A stretch of 64,000 bases of DNA from Natrinema mahii (GTDB lineage Archaea > Halobacteriota > Halobacteria > Halobacteriales > Natrialbaceae): positions 157,295-221,294 of the forward strand of contig JHUT02000007.1 of NCBI GenBank assembly GCA_000690595.2, in the 5' to 3' direction. The notes below the pieces were generated by a model that was not told the DNA's origin, searched no databases, and saw only the letters and a program-made list of their open reading frames with translations. Shown here in pieces: positions 8,532 through 16,836 of this stretch. Within the stretch, counting starts at the first letter, position 1. Each line of letters opens with the position of its first letter. A program made the position numbers and the translations under genes.

Positions 8532-10157
8532 TTATCGGGACGTGGTGCCGCCGTCGCCGATCGTCTCCGGCGTCGCGTCGGCCGTCGAGACGGCCTCCGG
8601 ATCGACGTCGTCGGCGGTCCGCGGTTCCGGCAGATCGTAGCCGCTCTCGGTGTCGTAGGCCACGAGCTGTGCGTTCAACTCGCCGGCCTGCTCGGTCAGG
8701 ACGGTCGCGCTCCGGGCGACGTGGGAGAGCGCCTCCGCCTGGGCCGACGCCCGGCGGGCCGCTCGAGCGGAGGTCGTCGCCGTCGCCGCGCTCGTCTCGG
8801 CGGCGTCCTCGACCAGCACGACGACCTGCTGGGTCGCCGACGCCTGCTGTTGGGTCGCCGCGGAGATCTCCTGGACGCCGTCGTTTGTCTCCTCGGCCAG
8901 CCCGGCGACCTCCTCGAGCGCGGTCGCGGCGTCCTCGACGTCGGCGACGCTGTCCTCGATTCGGCCGCGGCTGGTCCGGACCTCGTCGGCGGCGGCCATC
9001 GCCCGCTCTTTGAGTCCCTCGAGGCGTTCCTCGACGGTCTGGACCGAGTCGTAGACCTCCTCGGAGAGGGTCTGAATCTCGTCGGCGACCGCGCCGAAGC
9101 CCTCGCCACCGGCCTCGCCCGAACGAGTCGCCTCGATGTTGGCGTTCAGCGCCAGCATGTTGGTCTGTTCGGCGATCTCGCTGATCGACTCGATCAGTTC
9201 GTCGATTCGCTCGGCTTCGGCCTCGAGGCCCTCGATCTCCTCGAGGGTCCGTTCGGTTTCGGTGTCGATCACGGCCATGCCGGTGATCGCGTCGCCCGCG
9301 GCCTCGCTTCCCTGCCGGCCGACGCGTGCGGTCCGGTCAGCGGTGTCGGCGACCTCGGAGGCGGTCGCGGCGATCTCCTCGACCGTCGTCGAGAAGTTCT
9401 CCATCTCGGCCGTGACGGTTCGTAACTGTTCGTTCTGCTCCCTGTTGTCCGCGACGACCTCGGTCAGCGCCTCGCTCGTGCGTTCGCCCTCGGCCTGCAC
9501 CGCCTCCATGCTCGTCGTGAGTTCGCGACTGTAGGTGACGACCTCGCCCGAAAAGGACTTCAGCGTCCCGAAGGTGTTCTCGATCTCCGCCAGCATCGCG
9601 TTGGAGTTGTCGGCCAGTTCGTCGAGCGATTCGTGGGTGCCCGGGCGCTCGAACCGCCGGGTGAGATCGCCCGCGGCGACCGCCCGGGTCGTCTCCGCGT
9701 GGGCCTCGACCGTCCGCTCGAGTTCGTCCAGCGACCGGTCCGTCCGGTCGCGTTCGGCCAGCTGATTCCGGATCCCCGCCAGCGACGACTCGAGGCCCGC
9801 GAACTCGTCGTCGCGGTCGCCGTCGAAGCGGTCATCGTACTCGCCGGCCTCGAGGCGCGTCACCCGCTCGGTCAGGTCGGCGATCCCCTCGCGCAGTCGA
9901 TCGCGCTGGCCCGGCGCGGTTCGGGTGCTCGAGCCGGCGGCGATCCCGGCCGCGGTGGCGCCCGTCGCAACGACGCCGGCGACGCCGGCCCCGAAGACGG
10001 CCGCGGTCGGGCCGCCGAGCGCGACCGCCGCGATGGCGACGACGACCAGTCCGACCACGGCGACCGCAAGGGCGAAACCGACCGGTCGATCCGATTGGAT
10101 CGCCCCGGGGAGCGGCGACGAGTCGACCGTCCCGCCCGCCTCGAGGGGGTCAGTCAT
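8532..10157 (-). CDS. htr: Methyl-accepting chemotaxis transducer
   Basis: 541 aa. Two adjacent hydrophobic segments (about 27-47 and 50-74) with almost no loop between them mean there is no extracellular sensing domain. HAMP-like stretches follow (about 85-130 and 160-200, with AAGDLTRRFE), then a long coiled coil with the signalling hairpin tip AEQTNMLALNANIEATRSG and GFGAVADEI. Ala/Glu/Gln-rich helices on both sides are the likely methylation regions. The start ATG overlaps the stop of the upstream H-NOX gene (ATGACTGA), so the two are co-translated and H-NOX is the obvious sensory partner. The start is taken at MTDPLEAGG; the longer in-frame extension overlaps the H-NOX gene. Confidence 0.93.
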   Translation of the reverse strand: MTDPLEAGGTVDSSPLPGAIQSDRPVGFALAVAVVGLVVVAIAAVALGGPTAAVFGAGVAGVVATGATAAGIAAGSSTRTAPGQRDRLREGIADLTERVTRLEAGEYDDRFDGDRDDEFAGLESSLAGIRNQLAERDRTDRSLDELERTVEAHAETTRAVAAGDLTRRFERPGTHESLDELADNSNAMLAEIENTFGTLKSFSGEVVTYSRELTTSMEAVQAEGERTSEALTEVVADNREQNEQLRTVTAEMENFSTTVEEIAATASEVADTADRTARVGRQGSEAAGDAITGMAVIDTETERTLEEIEGLEAEAERIDELIESISEIAEQTNMLALNANIEATRSGEAGGEGFGAVADEIQTLSEEVYDSVQTVEERLEGLKERAMAAADEVRTSRGRIEDSVADVEDAATALEEVAGLAEETNDGVQEISAATQQQASATQQVVVLVEDAAETSAATATTSARAARRASAQAEALSHVARSATVLTEQAGELNAQLVAYDTESGYDLPEPRTADDVDPEAVSTADATPETIGDGGTTSR

Positions 10158-10740
10158 TCGCCTCCCCGCTGCGGACGGTGGCCGCACCCGCTTCGGCGGG
10201 CGCTCGTCGCCGAATGTCGAAGACGCAGGCGTCGTCGCCCTCGTGCATGCAGGTCCGTTCCTCGGCGACGAGGTCCTCGTCGAAGCGGTCGGCGACGCCC
10301 CGGATCGCGCCGCGGGCCACGTCACAGAGTTTCCGGTCCGAGTCGTAGGTGATCCGGACTCGGTCCTCGTCGAGCCGCTCCGACCGAATGCGCGGGGTCG
10401 TCAGCGTCGTCATGTCCCGGGTCCGCAGTGAGGTGTGGAACTGCTGGATGTTCGCGATGAGTTCGAGCCCCTCCCAGTCGTCGTCGATGTGGAGGTCGTA
10501 GGTCTCGAGCAACGCGGGGACGACCCACCGCCCGTACTGGGTGAGGATCGTCCGCGGGCTCTGATCGGTCAACTCGCCGGCGGTGCGGGCGATTTCGTAG
10601 ACGTCGCCGTCCGGATAGACCGTGACCGGGACGTAGACCTTCTCCTCGATGTCGGCTTCGTCCTGAATCGCCAGCCAGGCGTCCTCGCCGTAGGTGTCGA
10701 CGACGAACGACTGGAGCGTCTGTAGAATTATGCCGTGCAT
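10150..10740 (-). CDS. H-NOX (haem NO/O2-binding) sensor protein
   Basis: 196 aa. It begins MHGIILQTLQSFV and follows the HNOB fold (TILTQYGRWVVPALL at about 64-78). The proximal haem ligand is His102 in QQFHTSL, and the porphyrin-propionate-binding YxSxR motif is Tyr132-Ser134-Arg136 (TYDSDRK), almost the same numbering as in characterised bacterial H-NOX proteins. The last part, CMHEGDDACVFDI, has two cysteines (164, 172) that might add a redox or zinc site. It overlaps the following transducer gene by 8 bases, so it probably passes a gas or redox signal to the chemotaxis machinery. An ATG at 10740 gives the correct N-terminus. Confidence 0.93.
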   Translation of the reverse strand: MHGIILQTLQSFVVDTYGEDAWLAIQDEADIEEKVYVPVTVYPDGDVYEIARTAGELTDQSPRTILTQYGRWVVPALLETYDLHIDDDWEGLELIANIQQFHTSLRTRDMTTLTTPRIRSERLDEDRVRITYDSDRKLCDVARGAIRGVADRFDEDLVAEERTCMHEGDDACVFDIRRRAPAEAGAATVRSGEAND

Positions 10741-10852
10741 CCGGTCCCCCGTGATTCGATGCCCGTAACTCCGCCCGTCCCATCCCGGTCTCTTTCCATA
10801 GCTATTCGGGACAGACACGCTATCCTGATAGTTCGTTTCCCCAAATAGTTGG

Positions 10853-10868
10853 GTAACACCGGTGTTAC
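10853..10868. promoter_or_regulatory. Perfect 16-bp palindrome upstream of the H-NOX operon
   Basis: GTAACACCGGTGTTAC, without a spacer, sits in the intergenic region between the H-NOX operon (start at 10740) and the divergent AIR-synthase-like gene (start at 10997). A second shorter repeat, CCCAA-ATAG-TTGGG, directly precedes it. Probable binding site of a dimeric regulator. Confidence 0.55.
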
Positions 10869-10996
10869 GACACGGCTTTGCACGGATCGGCGGTCGGCGA
10901 GGAACCGCCGCGGGTGTCGGCGGGGAGGTCCCCGCAGTCGCGCGATTGTGCGGACGTACCAGCAGGGATAAGGTTCGCGGTCGGCATCGATCAACC

Positions 10997-12031
10997 GTGA
11001 GCGACCTCGGAAAGATCGACCGCGCGTTCTTCGACCGCCACATCGCGCCGAACCTCGGTGCCGATCGCGACGACGTCGCCGTCGGGCCGACCCACGGCGT
11101 CGACTTCGGCGTCCTCGATATCGGCGACCGCGCGCTGGTCACCGCGACCGATCCCCTCTCGATCCTGCCCGCGCTGGGCCTCGAGCGGGCCGCGCGCTTC
11201 GCCCTCGATCTCGTCCTCGCGGACGTGGCCGTCAGCGGCGTTCCCCCGTCGCATCTCTCGATCTGTTTCACGCTGCCAGAATCGATGACCGACGAGGAGT
11301 TCGCGACCGTCTGGGAGACCATCCACGCCGAGTGTGCCGACCTCGGCGTCGCCGTCGTGACCGGCCACACGGCGCGCTACGCCGACCCGTCCCATCCGTG
11401 GGTCGGCGCGGCCACCGCGATGGGCGTCGGCGACCACGGTGACATCGTTCGGCCCGACGGGGCCCGTCCCGGCGATCGGCTGCTCCTGACGAACGGCCCC
11501 GCCGTCGAGGCCGTCGGCCTGCTGAGTACGCTCTTCGGCGAGGAAATCGATCGTCCTGCCGACGTCATCGCGGACGCCCAGGACCGCCTCGAGGAGGTCT
11601 ACGCCGTCCGGGACGCCCTCACGGCGGCCGCCGCGGGGCCGGTCCGGGCGATGCACGACGTGACCGAGGGCGGCCTCGCCGGCGCGCTGAACGAGATGGC
11701 CGACGGCGCTGGCGTCCGGTTCGCGATCGACCGCGACGCCGTCCCGCTGCGACCCGGCGTCCGCGAGGTCTGTGACGCCCTCGAGATCGACCCCTGGGCG
11801 GCGACCAGCTGCGGCTCGCTCCTGATCGCGGTCGACCCCGACGGCGTCGCCGACGTCCGCGAGGCGCTCGCGGATCGGGGGACGCCGGTCGCCGAGATCG
11901 GCCGGGTCGAGGCGCTCGAGGACGACGGCGGCGAGGTGCTGGTCGACGGGGACCGGCTCGCGCACCCGAACGCCGACCCGTCGTGGGACGCCTACGCGGA
12001 GTTGGCCGCCGCGGCGAGCGACGGCTCGTAA
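10997..12031 (+). CDS. AIR synthase-related (HypE/PurM-like) protein
   Basis: 344 aa, GTG start. The fold of the PurM/HypE/ThiL superfamily is visible: an N-terminal half with VATDPLSILPALGLERAARFALDLVLADVAVSG (seen as ATDPLSI then LADVAVSGVPPSHL) and a C-terminal half with MHDVTEGGLAGALNEMA and TSCGSLLIAV. Family members bind ATP and activate a carbonyl or phosphate-containing substrate; HypE itself works in hydrogenase maturation, but no hydrogenase genes are near, so the substrate is unknown. The GTG is preferred to the longer ORF because the upstream extension is Arg-rich non-family sequence. A TATA-like GGATAAGG lies about 26 bases before it. It ends flush against the next gene on the other strand. 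Confidence 0.87.
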   Translation: MSDLGKIDRAFFDRHIAPNLGADRDDVAVGPTHGVDFGVLDIGDRALVTATDPLSILPALGLERAARFALDLVLADVAVSGVPPSHLSICFTLPESMTDEEFATVWETIHAECADLGVAVVTGHTARYADPSHPWVGAATAMGVGDHGDIVRPDGARPGDRLLLTNGPAVEAVGLLSTLFGEEIDRPADVIADAQDRLEEVYAVRDALTAAAAGPVRAMHDVTEGGLAGALNEMADGAGVRFAIDRDAVPLRPGVREVCDALEIDPWAATSCGSLLIAVDPDGVADVREALADRGTPVAEIGRVEALEDDGGEVLVDGDRLAHPNADPSWDAYAELAAAASDGS

Positions 12032-13234
12032 TCACGAGAGGACGATCAACTCGGCGGTATCGGCTCCGGTACCGCGGACGTTCGTCGTCGCGAACAGCTT
12101 CGAGTCGGCCGCGGTGACGAAGCCGACTGCGCCGGTGGGTTCGTACGCGAACCGGAGGTGGCGGGCCCGGTACGATCGAATCCCGATCCCGCCCTCGATA
12201 TCGATCGCGCGGAGCCGATCGCCGCCGACGTACACCGTGTCGCCGACGACGATCGGCGGATTGCTCGCGCTCTCGCCGAGATCGAGCCGCCAGCGAACGC
12301 TTCCGTCGGCCAGATCGAGCGCGAACACTCGCGATCCCGAGCGCGCGAACACCGTCCCGTGGGCGATGGCGATGCCGTCGTCGCCGAACCCGCCGAGTTC
12401 GGCTTCCCACCTCCGCGCTCCGTCCGGCCCGAAGTACACGACCGTTCCGTCGCCGCCGACGACGGCGATGCCCAATTCGGACCCGCCGTGGTCCAGTGAC
12501 CGCACCGCCGGGCCGCTCCGGATGCCGGCCTCGACGGTTCGCCGCCACTGGACGGTCCCCCACTCGTCGACGGCGTACAACTCGCCCCCGTCGGTCACGA
12601 CGTAGACGTAGTCGGCGTACTTCGCGAGCGAGTACGCCGGCGTCCCGAGTAGCTCCTGTTCCCACAGGCGCTCGCCGGTCCCGGCATCGAGCGCGTGCAG
12701 GGAGTTGCCGCCGGCGGTGAAAACGCGGCCGTTCTCCCCGTCGTCGGTGACCAGTAGCGATCCCCGCCCGATGGTCGCCTCGAACGCCTCGCTCCACTCG
12801 ACCGCGCCGCTCTCGAGGTCGCGAGCGGTCACCGTGTCCACTTCCGGGACATACGCCAGCCCCTCGTACACGGTCGGTGCCCCGCGGTAGGTGTTGGCCT
12901 CGTTGTTCGGGTCGATCGACCAGCGCTGGTCCCCGCTCGCCCGATCGAACGCGACCACGTCGGTTCCGGTCGTCGCGAGGACGGTCCCGTCGGTCACGAC
13001 CGGGTCGGCGGCCGCGGCCGCCGACTCGAGGTCGACGCGCCAGTCGACGGTAGGGTCCTCGCGCGGCGCGACGCCGTCGGGGATCGCTCTCGAGTTCCGC
13101 CGATCCGCGCCGCCCGTCGGCCACGCGTACGATTCGTCCGTCCCGGGATCGACCGACAGACCGCCGAGACAGCCCGCGGCGGTCGCGATACCGGCCGCAC
13201 CGAGGGCGGCCATTACTTCGCGTCTGGAGGGCAT
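12032..13234 (-). CDS. Tat-exported PQQ-like beta-propeller lipoprotein
   Basis: 400 aa. The N-terminus has a twin-arginine (SRREVMAALGAAG) and a lipobox ending AAGC (Cys at about 22), so it is probably exported folded and lipid-anchored. The rest is repeated blades with patterns such as VVAFDRASGDQRW, LHALDAGTGERLWEQE, LYAVDEWGTVQW and VFALDLADGSVRW, characteristic of PQQ-type eight-bladed propellers (BamB-like). It may bind a partner protein or act as a scaffold; PQQ binding or enzymatic activity cannot be inferred. Its stop codon directly abuts the stop of the convergent AIR-synthase-like gene with no spacer. Confidence 0.9.
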   Translation of the reverse strand: MPSRREVMAALGAAGIATAAGCLGGLSVDPGTDESYAWPTGGADRRNSRAIPDGVAPREDPTVDWRVDLESAAAAADPVVTDGTVLATTGTDVVAFDRASGDQRWSIDPNNEANTYRGAPTVYEGLAYVPEVDTVTARDLESGAVEWSEAFEATIGRGSLLVTDDGENGRVFTAGGNSLHALDAGTGERLWEQELLGTPAYSLAKYADYVYVVTDGGELYAVDEWGTVQWRRTVEAGIRSGPAVRSLDHGGSELGIAVVGGDGTVVYFGPDGARRWEAELGGFGDDGIAIAHGTVFARSGSRVFALDLADGSVRWRLDLGESASNPPIVVGDTVYVGGDRLRAIDIEGGIGIRSYRARHLRFAYEPTGAVGFVTAADSKLFATTNVRGTGADTAELIVLS

Positions 13235-13304
13235 TCGATGATTGTTGGCGAGGGTAGACGAATGTATTTTATGGAACGGATGATCGAACGTTCCGCCCCG
13301 CCGC

Positions 13305-13664
13305 TCAGACCTCGCGCAGGCCGAGGCTGTACTCGAGGGCGGTGTCGACCTCGGTCATCCGGTCGTCCGGTACCGATCCGACGACGTCCGTGATCCTGTC
13401 GTCGATCGAGACGGTTCGAACCTGACTACAGAGCGCGACCGAGTCCTCGCGGAGGGCACACTCGTCGGCTGGAATCAGCACTTCGAAGGGATACCGCTCG
13501 TCCCCGTAGGACGTGGTGAAGGGGACGACGATCGTCGTCGGGGCGTTCTCGTTACCGACGTCGTTCTGGACGACGAGACAGGGTCTGGTCCCCCGCTGTT
13601 CGGAGCCGCGCGTCGGATCGAGTTCGACGACGACGATGTCGCCCCGCCGGACGTGCATCGTCAC
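13305..13664 (-). CDS. mazF: MazF/PemK-family endoribonuclease toxin
   Basis: 119 aa. RRGDIVVVELDPTRGSEQRGTRPCLVVQND is the MazF N-terminal signature (seen here as RGDIVVVELDP, then RPCLVVQNDVGN), followed by TTIVVPFTT and a C-terminal LCSQVRTVSIDDRI. Family members cleave mRNA at short sequence motifs. The start overlaps the stop of the upstream AbrB-type gene by 4 bases (ATGA), the usual toxin-antitoxin arrangement. A second Met (MHVRRGD) two codons on is an alternative start. Confidence 0.92.
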   Translation of the reverse strand: MTMHVRRGDIVVVELDPTRGSEQRGTRPCLVVQNDVGNENAPTTIVVPFTTSYGDERYPFEVLIPADECALREDSVALCSQVRTVSIDDRITDVVGSVPDDRMTEVDTALEYSLGLREV

Positions 13665-13933
13665 TCCTCCCAGCCGGGTGCGTCGCCGAGTGAGGCGTTC
13701 GCTTCCCGCGAGGATCCGGCCATCTCGTCCGCGAGTTCGCGGTGGTGTTCGGCGCGGCGTCGATACCCCTCCGCGAGGTCCGCCCGCGACGTCGGTTTCT
13801 CGATGACGATCTTGTCGTCCTCCTCGCGGATCGTCACCTCGTCACCACCGTGGATATCGAACGCCTCTCGAAGCCGCTTCGGCAGCGTTACCTGCCCGCG
13901 ATCGCCGACTTTCCGCGTTTCGGGCTCGCCCAT
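13661..13933 (-). CDS. mazE: AbrB/SpoVT-type antitoxin (MazE-like)
   Basis: 90 aa. Residues about 5-48 are a swapped-hairpin AbrB domain: VGDRGQVTLPKRLREAFDIHGGDEVTIREEDDKIVIEK in outline. The C-terminal half is charged and probably wraps the toxin. It precedes mazF with a 4-base overlap. Autoregulation by the antitoxin is the rule in this family. On the coding strand, the promoter region upstream holds TA-rich repeats (TATGGATATGATATGAATACG) that could hold both the TATA box and the antitoxin operator. Confidence 0.92.
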   Translation of the reverse strand: MGEPETRKVGDRGQVTLPKRLREAFDIHGGDEVTIREEDDKIVIEKPTSRADLAEGYRRRAEHHRELADEMAGSSREANASLGDAPGWEE

Positions 13934-13965
13934 ACGTATTCATATCATATCCATACCCATAACGC
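13934..13965 (-). promoter_or_regulatory. TA-rich promoter/operator of mazEF
   Basis: A 30-base AT-rich run in a very GC-rich context, with repeated ATATG/ATATC steps, directly before the antitoxin ATG. A TTATGGGT at about 13955-13961 is placed like a TATA box (about 26 bases upstream). Confidence 0.45.
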
Positions 13966-14100
13966 TGCCGTCCGGACCGCGTGTCGTCGTTCGAAACCGA
14001 TCTCGATGGGACTCGCTGGCCCCCTCGTCCGCCGACGGGTCCGCCTCGAGCGACCGCGGGCAAGGCGTACCCGTCTCGAGGTCGTATCCCGCCGTGACCG

Positions 14101-14295
14101 ATGAGCGACCTCGAACGGGAGAAGGCGGCGATCGTCGACGAACTCGAGGGGGAGCGCTACACCCACACGGCCCTCAGAGAGCGGGTCGCCGACGAGTGCG
14201 ACTGCAGCGAGGCGGCCGTCAGTCGCGCGATCTCGGCGCTCCACGACGCGGGCGCGATCACGCACGAGCAGGGGTTCTTCGAACTCACCGACTGA
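14101..14295 (+). CDS. Small winged-helix DNA-binding protein
   Basis: 64 aa. The sequence reads as one winged helix: a first helix (EREKAAIVDELEGERY), then LRERVADECDCSEAAVSRAISALHDAGAI as helix-turn-helix, and a short wing (THEQGFFELTD). It is close to MarR/ArsR-type minimal domains but lacks a ligand domain. It lies 116 bases before thiDN on the same strand, though there is a separate TATA box in between. The target is unknown. Confidence 0.72.
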   Translation: MSDLEREKAAIVDELEGERYTHTALRERVADECDCSEAAVSRAISALHDAGAITHEQGFFELTD

Positions 14296-14384
14296 CCGGC
14301 GGGCGAACGGCTCTCGCCGACCGGCCGTCCTCGAGCCGTCGATACCACCGCGGACGACTCTCAGCGTCGCTGACCATCACCGCT

Positions 14385-14413
14385 TAGTATAAGCCGGGAA
14401 TACGGTTCCGTAT
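14385..14413 (+). promoter_or_regulatory. thiDN promoter with palindrome over the start codon
   Basis: A TATA-like TTAGTATAA (about 14384-14392) is about 25 bases upstream of the ATG. The palindrome ATACGG-TT-CCGTAT (14400-14413) covers the expected transcription start and the first two bases of the ATG. A protein bound there would block initiation. Confidence 0.5.
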
Positions 14414-15773
14414 GCGAACACCAGCACCCGAGCACCGACCGGTCGCGCTGACGATCGCGGGCAGCGACTCCGGGGGCGGCGCGGGGATCCAGGCCGACCT
14501 CGCGACGATGGCCGCCCACGGCGTCTTCGGCACGTCGGCGATCACCGCCGTCACCGCCCAGCACACCCGCGGCGTCGAGTCCTCGCACGTCCTACCGGTC
14601 GAGGAAGTCGCAGCCCAACTCGAGGCCGTCACCGACGACTTCGCGGTCGGCGCGGCCAAGACCGGGATGCTCGCGACGACCGCGGTCATCGAGACCGTCG
14701 CGGAGCGCGCTCGAGAGTTCGAGTTCCCGCTGGTCGTCGACCCCGTGATGGTCGCCACCTCGGGCGACCGCCTGCTCGAGCCCGAGGCCGAACGGGCCTA
14801 CGAGGACCTGCTCGGCGCGGCGACGCTCGCGACGCCAAACGCCGACGAAGCCGAGGTCCTGACGGGGATCGCCGTCACCGACGACGAGACGGCCCGCGAG
14901 GCCGGCGAGGCGATCCTCGAGACGGGCGTCGACGCCGTCCTCGTGAAGGGCGGTCACGTCCCCGGCGAGCGGGTCCGGGACACGCTGGTCACCGCGGAGA
15001 CGGTCCGGGCGTTCGAACACCCCCGCGTCGGGACCGACGCCACCCACGGCTCGGGCTGTGCGCTGGCCGCCGCGATCGCGGCCCGACTGGCGACGGACGA
15101 ACCGCTCGAGGTCGCCGTCGAGGGCGCGACGGATTTCCTCGCCCGCGCGGTGCGGTACGCCTACGACGTGGGCGAGGGTCACGGCGCGGTCAATCACATG
15201 GTCCCGCTGCGAAACGAGGCCGCCCGGGAGCCCACCGCCGAGGAAGTCCAGGCGATCGTCGACCGGTTCGTCGCGGCCGATGTCTCCGCGCTGGTCCCCG
15301 AGGTAGGGATGAACGTCGCCGGCGCGACCCCCTACGCCGAGTCCGTCGCCGAGACCGCCGCCGTCGAGGGCCGCATTACGAACACGCTCTCGGGGGTTCG
15401 ACCCAACCGCGGCGTCCGGTTCGGGGCCTCGAGCCACGTGGCTCGCTTCCTGCTGTCCGCGCGGGAGTTCGTGCCCGACCTGCGCTTCGCGGTCAACTGC
15501 CGGTTCGACGCCGACGTCGAGGACGCGCTCGAGGCCCTCGCGTGGCCGGTCGCCGAGTACGACCGCGGCGAACAGCCGGCCGAGGTCAGGGACACGGAGG
15601 GGAGTACGATGGGCTGGGGAGCCCGGCGGGCCTTCGCGGATCGCGACGATCCACCCGTCGCCGTCGTCGACCGCGGCGAGGTCGGGAAGGAGGCGCTGGT
15701 GAAACTCGTCGCGGCCGACCCCGAAACGCTCGTCGACCGGACGCTGGCGCTCGAGCGCGAGGTGACCCGATGA
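14412..15773 (+). CDS. thiDN: Bifunctional HMP kinase/HMP-P kinase with ThiN thiamine-phosphate synthase domain
   Basis: 453 aa. Residues about 10-265 are ThiD (ribokinase fold): [17 protein letters not shown] at 14-30 binds HMP, and [15 protein letters not shown] carries the C-terminal catalytic Asp/anion hole region. Residues about 275-453 are ThiN, with [41 protein letters not shown] and GWGARRAF. ThiD makes HMP-PP; archaeal ThiN joins it to the thiazole phosphate to give thiamine phosphate. The gene overlaps the following LLM oxidoreductase by 4 bases. Regulation through the palindrome at the start codon is likely (see the promoter entry). Confidence 0.95.
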   Translation: MRTPAPEHRPVALTIAGSDSGGGAGIQADLATMAAHGVFGTSAITAVTAQHTRGVESSHVLPVEEVAAQLEAVTDDFAVGAAKTGMLATTAVIETVAERAREFEFPLVVDPVMVATSGDRLLEPEAERAYEDLLGAATLATPNADEAEVLTGIAVTDDETAREAGEAILETGVDAVLVKGGHVPGERVRDTLVTAETVRAFEHPRVGTDATHGSGCALAAAIAARLATDEPLEVAVEGATDFLARAVRYAYDVGEGHGAVNHMVPLRNEAAREPTAEEVQAIVDRFVAADVSALVPEVGMNVAGATPYAESVAETAAVEGRITNTLSGVRPNRGVRFGASSHVARFLLSAREFVPDLRFAVNCRFDADVEDALEALAWPVAEYDRGEQPAEVRDTEGSTMGWGARRAFADRDDPPVAVVDRGEVGKEALVKLVAADPETLVDRTLALEREVTR

Positions 15774-16762
15774 GCCCCGCCGACGGCGACGGCGCCGCCC
15801 TCGAGACCGGTATCATCCTGCCCCAGTACGGGACCGAGTTCGACACGGTCCGGGAGACTGCACTCGCGGCCGAGCGGCTGGGCTACGACGCGGTCTGGCT
15901 CGAGGATCACTTCCAGTCGTGGATCGGCGACCCGCGGCGGGCGACACAGGAGTGCTGGACGACCCTGAGCGCGATCGCCGAGGCAACCGCCGAGATCCGG
16001 CTGGGGACGCTCGTGACCAGCCAGTCCTACCGCCATCCCGCCCTGCTGGCGAAGATGGCCGCGCAGGTCGACCGGGTGAGTGAGGGACGACTCGAGCTGG
16101 GACTGGGCGGGGGCTGGTACGCGGACGAGTACGACCGCTTCGGCTACGAGTTCCGGGAGCCGCCCGCCGAGCGGCTCCGCCGGCTGGCCGAGACCGTCGA
16201 AATCCTGCAGGGGCTGTGGACCAACGAGAGCTACAGTCACGAGGGCCGACACCTCGAGGTCGACCTCGAGGACGCCTTCTGCGAACCGCAGCCCGTACAG
16301 GATCCGCACCCGCCGATCTGGATCGGGGGCGGCGGCGAGCAGTTCACGCTGCGCTACACCGCCGACCTGGCCGACGGCTGGAACTACGGCACCCTCGAGC
16401 CCGCGGGGTTTGCCGACAAACTCGACGTGTTGCGGGATCACTGCGAGAGCGAGGCCCGGTACGACGAGATACGCAAGTCCGCCGAGCTGTTCGTCTTCGT
16501 CGGGGAAACGACCGCGGCCGCCGAGGCGAAGCGCGAGTCGTTCCGCGACGAGTGCCTGCCCGCCGACGGGCCGAGCGAGCCCCGCGAGTTCTTCCTGTCG
16601 GGCTACCTCGAGACGGCCCCCACCGGGACGCCGGCCGAGGTCCGCGATCGGCTCGCCGACTACGCCGACGCCGGTATCGAGGAGGTCATGCTCGCAGTGC
16701 CGAACGCGGCCGACGACGGGGACGAGAGCCTGTCGCTGCTGGCCGCGGCACTCGCCGCGTGA
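15770..16762 (+). CDS. Luciferase-like (LLM) F420-dependent oxidoreductase
   Basis: 330 aa. It begins (E)TGIILPQYG, with AERLGYDAVWLEDHFQ, TAEIRLGTLVTSQSYRHPALLAKMAAQVDRVSEGRLELGLGGGW (seen as LGTLVTS and SEGRLELGLGGGW) and PPIWIGGGGEQFTLRYTADLADGWN, all typical of the bacterial-luciferase superfamily that uses F420 in archaea. The substrate cannot be read from sequence. It starts at an ATG that overlaps the thiDN stop (ATGA), so the two are translationally coupled. That suggests, but does not prove, a role linked to thiamine metabolism. Confidence 0.9.
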   Translation: MSPADGDGAALETGIILPQYGTEFDTVRETALAAERLGYDAVWLEDHFQSWIGDPRRATQECWTTLSAIAEATAEIRLGTLVTSQSYRHPALLAKMAAQVDRVSEGRLELGLGGGWYADEYDRFGYEFREPPAERLRRLAETVEILQGLWTNESYSHEGRHLEVDLEDAFCEPQPVQDPHPPIWIGGGGEQFTLRYTADLADGWNYGTLEPAGFADKLDVLRDHCESEARYDEIRKSAELFVFVGETTAAAEAKRESFRDECLPADGPSEPREFFLSGYLETAPTGTPAEVRDRLADYADAGIEEVMLAVPNAADDGDESLSLLAAALAA

Positions 16763-16836
16763 CGTTCCGCCGGCGGACATCCCAGCGGCCAATACTCGAC
16801 AGTAGAGCTATACGGCAGGCGTGAGACGCACCCGGT

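Noticed and set aside
14296..14411. TPP riboswitch before thiDN
   Set aside because: No THI-box-like CTGAGA or conserved fold, and the TATA box lies too close to the ATG for a leader.
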